Notes under the pieces: model-generated | What the model was told of the DNA's origin: nothing | Databases searched by the model: none | The model's input: only the letters and a program-made list of their open reading frames with translations | Shown here: piece by piece, positions 46,437 to 56,467 of the stretch | How the letters are laid out: each line of letters starts with the position of its first letter | How positions within the stretch are numbered: the stretch's first letter is position 1 | Translations under genes and position numbers: made by a program | Origin: Lateolabrax maculatus | Taxonomy: Eukaryota; Chordata; Actinopteri; Acropomatiformes; Lateolabracidae | Reading direction: 5' to 3' | DNA: 64,000 nt | NCBI GenBank assembly: GCA_031216445.1 | Contig: CM062215.1 | Location: 1,236,501 to 1,300,500 of the forward strand

Positions 46437-46861
46437 CATTAAACCAAGCACATTAAATATGCCAACTTCGCACATATCGATCAGAAAACACACGATGTAT
46501 GAGGCTCATTTTACAGTTTTGGTCGAGGACTAATTCTCTGCCATGATGTCTGCACAGATTAATACCTTTTCATACAGAGAGAGACCACTTTGTGAAGGGC
46601 GGGCTGTTAGTTACCTCAGACAGTCCTACATTTTAAACATAGAGGATCAGGTGAACTTCAGCTGATGTACAGGTGATGGAATACTGGAGGCACATTTATA
46701 AACATAATAATCATCCACAGGTATTTTCTTTGAAATGGGAGCCTTTGTCTTTGTACAGTAACACAAAAACGAAAGTGTAGGCCTGTAACCCCTAACCCTA
46801 ACCTTCTTCTTCTTAATCTGCCTTTTAAAAACACTGTTCTGCTCTTCTTCCTTACTCTTAC

Positions 46862-46915
46862 CTGTATGGAACAGAGTTTCTTATCCCTCAGTCAGCTTTA
46901 GGCAGGTGGGTTTCT
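46862..46915 (-). other. Candidate NLR first (non-coding) exon
   Basis: Ends in a near-perfect donor CATACAG|GTAAGAG at 46861. The 5' edge is inferred at about 25-30 nt from the TATA box at 46937-46944 and is approximate. No ORF of note. Confidence 0.35.
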
Positions 46916-46936
46916 CTCTGCGTTAGGAGGTAGAAG

Positions 46937-46944
46937 TTTTTATA
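46937..46944 (-). promoter_or_regulatory. TATA box candidate for the NLR gene
   Basis: TATAAAAA on the minus strand, 75 bp upstream of a consensus donor and 54 bp from an IRF-type element. Confidence 0.4.
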
Positions 46945-46997
46945 AATCCAACCGTACACAGTCAGGCACGAAGATTTAAAGCTTCCTGGTCTGTCTT

Positions 46998-47007
46998 ACT
47001 TTCACTT
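46998..47007 (-). promoter_or_regulatory. IRF-element (PRDI-like) candidate
   Basis: Minus strand reads AAGTGAAAGT within CAAAAGTGAAAGTAAG, matching the core of interferon-regulatory-factor sites such as PRDI. It sits about 55 bp upstream of the TATA candidate. Interferon control of an NLR would be biologically sensible, but the site is an inference from a short match. Confidence 0.4.
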
Positions 47008-47889
47008 TTGCTGCATGGTCACACATCCTGTATGAAGAGGAAGTCTCAATGCTCGTAGGATCCACAAGATGCCACTATTAGACCACAAAACACCAACTGA
47101 AAACTCACACAACAGGACTACGATCTCAAACAGGAGTCATTCTGTAGTTATTGTGTTTTGAGGCTCAACTCCTTTATCTATATCAGATAATGATGCAGAC
47201 ATGTAGCAGGTCAGAGCATTATGGGTCAGTTTGTGGGGCCATATGCATCCTGAGATTGAGACTTCAAGGCTGAAAAAGTATTATATCGTGATTTAAAATG
47301 AATCTTCTCCTAAAAAGACACTAGAATTACACACCAACCACACATAAGAGAACAGACTTCTTCTTAAAGCAAATATACAACATTATGTATTACATGATTT
47401 TAGGTTATTTTTCATACAGGCACATTTATGGAAGCACAATAATGATCTGTATGTCTGTATTCTTTATTTATTTGGAGGAATAACCTGTAAATTCACTTGT
47501 GAAACTAAGTGAATCAAGTTATTGGAGAAAGTTGTGTGTTGCTTTTTAACCTCAGCAGAACTAAAATATTTAGCTATTTTACCGCTAAAATAAAATACAG
47601 AACAATGTACAAAAGCTAACGGCTCAGATAAGAGACGTGTTGCTCTAATAACTAAGATGTTTTCTTCCTTTAACACGTCTTTAAACCAACATGAAGTATT
47701 TTATACTAAAAACACAGATAAAAGTTACGTTACTCGCGGATACTTTGCTCACGGCGACGCACAGTTCGATCATTTATCACCTAAAAATACGATTAAATCC
47801 TCACAAATGTTCGAGTTTCTTAAACACACCTTGTTTTCTGCTCTCCCACACCGGCTCAGCTCGACACAAACACCGGGAGCTCGTCCGTT

Positions 47890-48140
47890 ACCGGGAACGT
47901 TACTTTTCCGTTACCGTCATTGTCCGTTAGTCACATCCGACTGGGTTCCTTTCAAAATAAAACACTTCCGCCTTTACAGGAAGTAACTAAAATAAAAGCC
48001 GTTAAACCAAAGAGACTCAATATGCCAGCTTTGCACATATCTTTTTATAATCATGGCATTTCTCTGCCATGATGTCTGCACTGATTAATGCTTTTTCATA
48101 CAGAGAGAGACCACTTTGTGAAGGGCGGGGTGTTAGTCCG
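47890..48140. repeat. Diverged duplicate of the hAT insertion flanks (empty site)
   Basis: 'gttaccgtcattgtccgttagtcacatccgactgggttcc…' through 'cagagagagaccactttgtgaagggcgggg' matches 45140-45240 joined to 46441-46600. Here the site reads 'gccgttaaaccaaag' with no transposon. Parts of 47200-47290 likewise match 44980-45060, so a longer upstream segment was duplicated. Confidence 0.75.
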
Positions 48141-48944
48141 CTTTGTTCCATATCAACATTTGACAAAAGCATAAGATGATCTCACAAAATATGCATGATT
48201 AAAATGCCCAGCTGATACTGATAGATTATGTTGCATCTGCACCTTTAGTCCAAAAATACCATCCTTTAGTGCCTTATCTGAGATTGATGTTCGGTTCTGC
48301 CTTCTAATTTCAATATAAACTGTAGAAAATACAGATTAAACCTTTTTTTTTAAATAGAGGCAAGTCACGTTATGAATGCAGGACACTATAAACTATTTTG
48401 TGATATTGGTACTTTTACGTTAGTAAAGGTCTGAATCACTCCACCTCTACCACCTTATCTGTATTATAGCCTACTGTATTTTCTTTAGTCCAGGTTCACC
48501 CTCCTTGTGCTTTTCAATGACAGACAGAGTATGTTACAATATGCATTTAAAAGCCATAATGGGATATTTCAATAAATGAAATCCGTATTTGCAGAAGGAA
48601 TCAAACCAAACACTACAAACATTTGAGGGGATATTTTGTTTTTCACGTTAAACATCATGAACAAATCAAATGGCCACCAGTGAAAAAACTCTAAACAAAA
48701 TCATGAAACCTGAGACTTCAACATATTTGCATGTTGACACAGAGGAAGAGTCACTTTGTCCCTTATCTGAGTGCAGCCTGAGCCTGCAGGATGAGTGGGC
48801 GGACCTCCTCTGTGAGTCTGTACAGAGGTGAATGTTTCCCACTCTTGCATGAGCAGAACCAGCCTGCAGCAGCAGAGAAAACACATTCCTGTTGGAGACA
48901 GAGGCAGAACAAATCAAAGCTCCTTTCACTCAGGCTCAGAGGAG

Positions 48945-50263
48945 ATGGCTGGGAAGAAAGCCATCTTGTTCAACTTCTGGGGGGTTACCGTCTCTTCCGG
49001 ACCTCATGCTGTTTTCCACAAGTTGGAAGAGTTACATAACCTGCCGGGGTAAGGAGACTGTTGCATAACATCAGACCAGTCCAGATTAACTTAAAGCTAT
49101 TATTTCCATCTATTAAAATACCAAACAAATAAAATAAAAATGGTTTAATGACATGTCCAAGCAGGAAGGTAATTTCTAGAATATGTTGGTGCGGCAGAAG
49201 TTTGAGAAATCTTTACTAAGAATAGGACAAGTTCATGTTTTTTGTCAGTGTCAGTAGGATCTGATGTACCTTAAACTGCTGTTACTCTTCAACACCTTGT
49301 GCAACTGGTTCAAAGGTGCTGATACTGCATGGCCAAAAGTTAATGGACACATGAACCTGAACAGGATCATTGGCAAAATAAGATACATGCTGAATTTACT
49401 TTATTCCTCCATGATTTAAAAGTCACTGCAGTATAGCTTTCAGTATAAACATCCATTACCAGTTCATTTTGACTTTACATCTGTGACAGTATTGCAGAAT
49501 CTGGTTTGCACAGATGGTTGCATAATTGTTGTTGTTTTTGCTCTGACTTTCTCTGATCCATTCATGTTGAAACAGGGAAGGGACAAACTCAGAGGCTCAA
49601 ACCAAACCAGAAAAACAGACCCAAGCCACATCTGCAACGATTAGTCAACCAAACAGCAACTGTTTTGATTATTGAGTAATCCTATGTTGTTTTTTAAGCA
49701 AAAATGCCAAATATTTGCTCTCCGATGTGATGATCTGATGCTTTTCTTTGTCATACGTGACAGCAAACTGCACATGAACACATGTGAAGACGTCACCTCG
49801 GGCTGTGGGAAATCATGACACATTTTCCACATTTTATAGACGAATGAATAGAGAAACTAATAGATAAAGCCGTGGAACTCTCTGTGTTGTGCATCTATTT
49901 TCTAACTTGTTATAAAAGTTTGCTTGTTATAACACATGTATAATTTAAAAGGACAACGCTCATCCATCACTACTTTTCTGGCTACTAAACCAGATGCAGA
50001 TTTCCTGTTATAAAATGGATGCACCATACATGTTTAATGGCACCACTTCACGCTTCTTTCGTCTTGTTGTTTGTCTCTCTGTGGTTTTCAGAGGTTTTCT
50101 GTCCAGTGTGGCGTCCCAGGAGGACGGTGCCATGAGGCGGGCGGAGAGAGGCCAGATGATGCTCACTCAGGTGGGTGAAGTTAAAATCACCTGCTGCTGG
50201 TTTACGGTCAGCCCACTTCTGTCTTCTGTTACTGATGGTGACTGAAGATGAAGCAGGGTCCTG

Positions 50264-50295
<32 letters not shown>

Positions 50296-51100
50296 GATGC
50301 CAGAGTTCGAGGTGGAGTGTGTGAAGGAGGCCCAGGTGAGGGGTGTGACTCTGCCATCTGATTGGTCAGCCGGAGGCGTGCTGGAGGAGCTCAGAGAGGC
50401 CATGATGGACGTCCAACCAGCCGTGCTGAAGACAGCTGCCAGTCTGCGTCGCAGTGGTACACAAACATCCATTTATACACAACACTCGCTCGGGGTATCT
50501 GAGGCTTCCTTTCACCTGAGTCTGCCTCTCCATCCCATCAGGGTTTCTCACAGCTGTGCTGGCCAATCACTGGCTAGATGACAGCGCGGCTGGAGACGGC
50601 CCAGGCCGCCTTCTCTCCCTGCTGGGTGGCCATTTTGACCTGGTCCTCCAGTCCTGTCGCTCAGGTCTCAGGGTCCCCGAGCCCGCCGCGTTCAGCTCTG
50701 CTCTGCAGCACCTGGGCGTGACGTCCCAACAGGTAGAGGACACGCTCACATGGACGGGGACACCCAGCGCAGTGTGCTCAGCCGTCTGTCTTATTTCAGG
50801 CTCTGTGGCTGGATGCAGAAGAGGAAGGAGTGAAGGCGGCAGAGGCAGCGGGGATGAAGGCCATCTGGGTGGAGAACCTGGACGACGCTTTGGACAAACT
50901 GGCCAACTTTACTGGAGTTCAGGTGTGGACCACGACAATTTGATCTTGGACTTTTAGAGGCCGGAGAAACAATGACTGGACATTGGATAAAATATCAACT
51001 AAAAACTAAAGAATATGTCATTTAGTTGGTTTTATTTAACCCCACAATGCTCTTTTCTTCACTTCCCCACATGCATCAGATTCACTCTGCTTTAGTTCTG

Positions 51101-51142
<42 letters not shown>

Positions 51143-51313
51143 CAGGCTGTCGGAGCAGAGAGTCCTCCACCATCCTGCAGCCCTGATGAAGTGTCTCATG
51201 GATACGTCACCATCAGAGTAAGGATCTGGATCTGGATCACATGAACCTGTAATCTGTTTTATGGAAGTACGACACAGTTGAAATGTTGTTTTCTTGTGAC
51301 ATTAATGATAATT

Positions 51314-51361
<48 letters not shown>

Positions 51362-53076
51362 AGCCTGGTGTGACGACTCATTATGTTGAAATGGGCTCAG
51401 GTCCTCCAGTTCTGCTGTGTCACGGCTTCCCTGAGAGCTGGTACTCCTGGAGGTACCAGGTAACTTTCACCTGCACAAACAACAGAGTGTCGGTACACGA
51501 ATATATGTCAACACTAAAAGGCTGCAGTGGAGGACGTAGTCAGACCCTTTACTGTAATACACTCTGTAAATACAGTACAAGTCCTGCAGTGAAACTGTTC
51601 CTCAGTAAAAGTCTGTGAGTATAATCAGTAACATGTAGTTAAAGTATTTCCACAGTAAAATGTCCCCTGTGCCTGTTGTACTATTATATATTCTATCATT
51701 AGATTATTATTCCTCATCATTCATGGAAAAGCAGGATTTTACTGTTGGAGCTCATTTTGAACTGTTTTGTATCGGACTGCAGCTGATGATTATTTTCATT
51801 CTGGATCCATCTGCTGATTATTTTCTCCATTGATCCATTGATCGTTTGCTTTGCACAAATAGTGAAAATAGTGAGAAATGGCGTCACGATGAGCCAGAGT
51901 CCAAAGTGACACCTTCACAATGCTTGTTGTGTCCAACCAACAGTCCAAAGCTCAACATCATTAAAACACATTCACATGATTCAAATCATTCAAAGGAAAA
52001 GCAGCAGATCCAACTGATTAATGGACTGATGCTTTCAGCTGGTCTTGGGCAAACTGTTGGAGTTTGATTTAGAACAAAACCTCAGGTTTTATAAACTCTT
52101 CATGTGTTTTGTGTGTAAAATCTGAATCTGTAAAGTAACTAAAGCCGTCAGATAAATGTGGTGCAGTAAAAAGTAGAATGTTTCCTCTGAGATGTGGTGC
52201 AGGAGAAGCACAAAGTAAAGTAGCTCAGCTTTTCTGTCTTTGTGCCCGATGGTCCCGGCCCCTCTTCTCTCTGGCAGATCCCGGCCGTGGCAGCCGCAGG
52301 GTTCAGGGTGTTGGCTCTGGACATGAAGGGCTACGGAGAGTCCACAGCGCCCCCAGGTGTGTGTGTGTGTGTGAGACAGTTCAACCTGGGAAAAAGAAAC
52401 AAGTTGAAATAAGGATTTCTAAATAAAGCAAAGAGCAGCAGAATAGCTACAATCATACAGTCAATGTGACCGCTGCAGTTTTTCATTTAATAACAAAACA
52501 GTAAATTCTTCCACAAAAAGCCTTTTTTGATTCCTTTCGTCCTTATTAACTGTAACTCGTGTCACCGACAGACATAGAGGAATATTCTCAGGAGCAGATT
52601 TGCAAGGTACAAACTCACCAACACACTTTGAGTTGTGACCTCTTTTGGACAAAATGTGTGTATTTAAGCAGATTTATCCACTGTTGTGTTATTGTGACCC
52701 AGTTATCACATATTATTTAATTATATTTACATAAAAATAATAAACAATGCCATTAAACATGCAGTCCTCTATTTTTTCAGGATTTAATCACATTTATGGA
52801 CAAAATGGTGAGTGATAACACATTACACACTACTTCCTGTAAAGGAAACGATGAGAAGACTGTTAATGATGCAGAAGCAGTGACTTTAATACACAGTGTG
52901 CACGTTTCTGTGTATTTCATTGCAGTTTGAAAATGAAGTTACATTAACGCTGATTATCTTCTGTCTGTCTCTGTCCCAGGGGATTCCTCAGGTCACCCTG
53001 GTGGGTCATGACTGGGGCGGCTTCCTGGTGTGGACCATGGCTCAGTTTTACCCCGAGAGAGTCAGGTAAACACACA

Positions 53077-53110
<34 letters not shown>

Positions 53111-53438
53111 TTCAGCTCCTGTGTGCTGTAGTGAAATGTGTGTGTCGTTGTGTGTGAAGGGCCGTGGCGTCTCTGAACACTCCTCTGTTCCCCGCCGATC
53201 CGTCTGTGACTCCCGCAGAGAAACTCAAGGCTGTTCCCATATTCGACTACCAGCTCTACTTCCAAACACCTGTAGGTAACATGGGGGGGGAAACACACTT
53301 ATCTGCCCCCTGCCAGACAAAACAAATGGTTAAAGACCCACATATGAAGGTCACCAGCAAACACCTCATATCAGGTTTCTTTAATCTGAACACAAACAGG
53401 AATCCAAAAAGCTCTTTTGTGTGGATTCACACTTCCTG

Positions 53439-53469
<31 letters not shown>

Positions 53470-55261
53470 TGCAGGGTGTAGCCGAGGCCGAGCTGGAGAA
53501 AGACTTGGAGAGGACGTTCAAGATTTTCTTTTTCACCAGCACTGAAGCAGTGAGGACACACACACACATGCTCACACCCACACACACACAGCAGGTGTGC
53601 TCAGGTAGAAAGGTCTTGTCTGCATGTGTTTGTCTCAGGCGCAGCGTCCTGCCATCAGCACTGCAGGAGTCTGTGCTCGAGGTGAGAGAGAGACTCCCCC
53701 CTGAGGTTTGTACCGACGCTCTGATGGACTCCCCAGTGACCGCCGCCATGTCCCGTGTGTGTGTGTCGTGTGTGTTGTGTTACAGGCGGCCTGTTTGTGG
53801 GTCTGCCGGAGCAGATTCCCCGGGGCTCCTTGCTGACGGAGGCCGACCTGCAGTACTACGTCAGCCAGTACAAAGAGCGAGGCTTCAGGTCGCACACATT
53901 TAACTCACCTCACTACTTCCTCGTTAACATAAGAACTGAGCTGGTCTGAAACTTCTGCGTCGCCTGAATACAAATAATAATGCACTGTAAATATGCAGGA
54001 TTCAGATTCAGCAGCATCCCTCATACCTGCACCCTGCTGCTGGTGTTGACTAAAGCTCAAACAATGGATTCAATTATAAATTATTCACTGAATTATTCAC
54101 TGTTTAAGTCATTTTTTTAAACCAAAATTATGTAATTGTGAGAATTTGCTGCTCTTTTTTAGTGTTTTCTGACACAAACTGAACAGTTTGAGGTTTTGTT
54201 ACGATATTTTGTGCAAACACGACTTAATTTGAGCGTTTTTGTGCCCAAACCTCACAAATATTTGTATCATTGTCAGGATGGAGAATAGCTGCTGATTGTG
54301 AAGCAGCATTTTGATAACTTCATGAATGAATATTACTTAAAAAGATCATGAAATGAACAGCGTTACACTGCTAGAGAGTCATTATTGATCACCTTGTGTT
54401 TCGGGTCACAGGAGGCCGCTGAATTGGTATCGAAACGGTGATTTGAACTGGAGGTGGATGTGTTCCCGTCCCACTGGAAAGGTTCGTTACGGAGCACATC
54501 ATGAGGCGCAAACATCTGAAACAAACATCTGGATCTCTGTCGATACAATAAAACTGGGTTCCTGGGAAAACCATGAACTCTTTTAGTCATAAGGACATCC
54601 TGGAAAATGACAAATTACCTCCAAATGTCCTGGAGAAACGTTTTAATGTCACAGCAGACTGACTCAAACCGTGAAGCTGTTCAGATGTAAAAAATGATCA
54701 ATTGATTTGTTTTGTTTTACTATCACTTTTCCTGGTGCTTAAAAAGTTTGGTAACACTCTATTTAAAGTACATATTCACCATTAACTAGTTGCTTATTAG
54801 TGTGCATATTATTATATATTCTATAACTACTAGGCCATTAACTAAGAGTTTTCCCTTAACAACCTCCTAATTACTGCTAATTACATGAGAATATATTTAC
54901 TTCATATTTAATAAGTGTTATGAAGGGAGAATGACTATACTTATAAGGCCCATATTGAGCAAAGCATATTAAGATTGTAATTCATGTACAACAACTGCCT
55001 TACTTACTATCAATAAGCAGTAATTAGGAGCTTATTGCATTGGTCATGCAGAATAAAGCATTGATAAGTGCTTTATAATGACTAATAACCAGCCAATATT
55101 TGACTAATATGCTAATAAGCAACTCGTTAATGGTGAATATATCTTAAATAAAGTGTTAATGTGCATTAAAAAGACCATCAGGCGGCTTTATTATCTGCCA
55201 TAATGTTAACAGGGACTATTTTCAGCGGCGGATGAATCCACATTTGTAAGTGTGTCGATCC

Positions 55262-55330
<69 letters not shown>

Positions 55331-55652
55331 GCTGCTGATGCCCGCCCTGATGGTGACGACAGGTAAAGACCAGGTCCTGCTGCCGGCCTTCTCCAAGGGA
55401 ATGGAGGACTTGGTAAGAAACAGTCAGTCCTTCCTGGAGACAGACAGAGACAGGCAGCGTGATTGTTGATTATTGGGGAATTAATCTTCCGTTTATTGAT
55501 CGCAGATCCCGAAGCTGAGCAGAGGACACATTGAGGAGTGTGGACACTGGACTCAGATGGAGAGGCCGGCTGAGACAAACAGCATCCTGGTATCGTGGCT
55601 TAAAGAGACACACGGGACGGGTGGAGGCGTTACCGTGAAACCCAAACTGTGA
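48945..55652 (+). CDS. ephx2: ephx2, bifunctional (soluble) epoxide hydrolase 2, 18 exons
   Basis: Hydrolyses fatty-acid epoxides to diols in cytosol and peroxisomes. Exons: 48945-49048, 50092-50170, 50294-50456, 50542-50732, 50800-50922, 51146-51217, 51364-51459, 52278-52356, 52572-52606, 52781-52807, 52980-53065, 53160-53271, 53475-53549, 53639-53681, 53786-53888, 54412-54481, 55332-55412, 55506-55652; 1686 nt, 561 residues (human is 555). The C-terminal hydrolase keeps HGFP, nucleophile Asp in GHDWGG, the two epoxide-activating Tyr (FDYQLYF and NWYRN), Asp in GKDQVLLP and His in CGHWTQM, so it should be active. The N-terminal HAD phosphatase domain is degenerate: LFNFWGV where catalytic enzymes have FDLDGV, VPEP for KPEP, and LDAEE for LDDIG. 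Start: first Met (MAGKK) followed directly by the HAD beta strand. Ends in KPKL, close to the weak peroxisomal-type C-terminus of the family. Confidence 0.95.
49640..49870. repeat. Dispersed teleost repeat copy in ephx2 intron 1
   Basis: 'gattagtcaaccaaacagcaactgttttgattattg' to 'aatgaatagagaaactaatag' resembles other diverged copies in this window (about 2990, 4020, 51690, 63130). Approximate edges, no coding capacity. Confidence 0.45.
50263..50291. repeat. (TG)n against ephx2 exon 3 acceptor
   Basis: TG run ends directly in 'tag|ATGATG'; no pyrimidine tract lies between repeat and splice site. Confidence 0.95.
51104..51141. repeat. (TG)n against ephx2 exon 6 acceptor
   Basis: TG run followed by 'ttcag|GCTG'. 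Confidence 0.95.
51316..51360. repeat. (TG)n against ephx2 exon 7 acceptor
   Basis: TG run followed directly by 'cag|CCTGG'. The whole intron is only 146 nt. Confidence 0.95.
51520..52170 (+). repeat. Dispersed teleost repeat in ephx2 intron 7
   Basis: Left part ('ggacgtagtcagacccttta', 'cagtaaaagtctgtgagtat') and right part ('gtaaaatctgaatctgtaaagtaac') resemble a very common teleost repeat. The centre, 51690-52060, is the inverted counterpart of 4020-4420. Related tails ('gagtaaatgtatttacagtag', 'ctttccaccactgg') recur in the NLR introns. Confidence 0.65.
53441..53470. repeat. (TG)n against ephx2 exon 13 acceptor
   Basis: TG run followed by 'ttgcag|GGTGTAG'. Confidence 0.95.
54752..55158. 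mobile_element. MITE with about 47-bp terminal inverted repeats, in ephx2 intron 16
   Basis: Starts TAACACTCTATTTAAAG and ends with the near inverse 'cttaaataaagtgtta'. The inverted match extends through 'atattcaccattaac' and 'agttgcttattag'. About 407 bp, no ORF. Target duplication not clear (at most TA or TTA type). Superfamily unassigned. Confidence 0.8.
55264..55328. repeat. (TG)n against ephx2 exon 17 acceptor
   Basis: More than 30 TG units followed by 'ttag|CTGCTG'. The longest of the splice-site-adjacent tracts. Confidence 0.95.
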
Positions 55653-56026
55653 GGGAGGGAATATTGTGATATTTCTGACAAACGAAATGTAGAAAAAACA
55701 AAATGCAGACTGTTCTTTAGCTCCAAATAACTTTATTTGTAAAGTGGGATTTGACAAATACAGGAATTTCCCTTTAATGTGATTTGATTGGTCTGGAAAT
55801 GTTGGCAAACAAGATTATTAAATTAAGAAACAAAAACGAAACAAATAATGATATAATAAGAAAACAGTGAGATGATAAAATGATAAATGGTAAAAAATTA
55901 GGAAATTAACTGTAGCACCAACAGGACTTCATGCTTCTGAGCAAGTTAAAGTTTAGCAGGTAGCATCTATTTACGTTAAAAACAGTTGGATTAAAGATGC
56001 AGAATACAAAGAAAAGAACAATATAC

Positions 56027-56032
56027 AATAAA
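56027..56032 (+). terminator. Poly(A) signal candidate for ephx2
   Basis: First canonical AATAAA I find after the ephx2 stop (375 nt); another is at 56103-56108. Confidence 0.45.
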
Positions 56033-56249
56033 ACCAAGCTTTTTTCAACCATCATTTGTGAAATCTTCTAAGTCTAAATTTTGATCCAGTACACATTATG
56101 ACAATAAAGTCTGAGCAAAAGTCATAATATCACCTCAATTCTTGAAACTTTTGGGACATTTTCTTGTTAAAATCAATGTTTCTAATATTTCATGACCTTT
56201 TTTAAAAATTGTCTTTTAAAATGTCATTTTTTTCTCAAAATGTTGAGAT

Positions 56250-56255
56250 TTTATT
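56250..56255 (-). terminator. Poly(A) signal candidate for the LRAT-fold gene
   Basis: Minus-strand AATAAA about 213 nt past the stop. The ephx2 and LRAT-fold genes converge, so their 3' UTRs may overlap in 56000-56470. Confidence 0.45.
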
Positions 56256-56467
56256 CTTGAGATTAATTTTTTTTTCTGAAAATAAAATTCTACATTAACA
56301 AACTGTGATATAAAAGTCAGTGTGTCCATCAATCCTACATACATGCAAACTTTATCTTATATCGTCCAAAATGTTTCCTTTTCTCTGGACTACACGATGA
56401 AACCTTCTTCTTGGGAACAAAATGTCGCCCTCCGGTGGCCGAGACGACAATGAACACAAAGCAGTTC

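Noticed and set aside
45855..46456. Open frames and direct repeats at 45941-46210, possibly CRISPR-like
   Set aside because: Contiguous 30-bp minisatellite without spacers inside a transposon in a vertebrate genome; frames are open because the unit is a multiple of three.
47657..47986. 109-codon plus-strand frame upstream of ephx2
   Set aside because: No domain or splice support; lies across the duplicated hAT flank.
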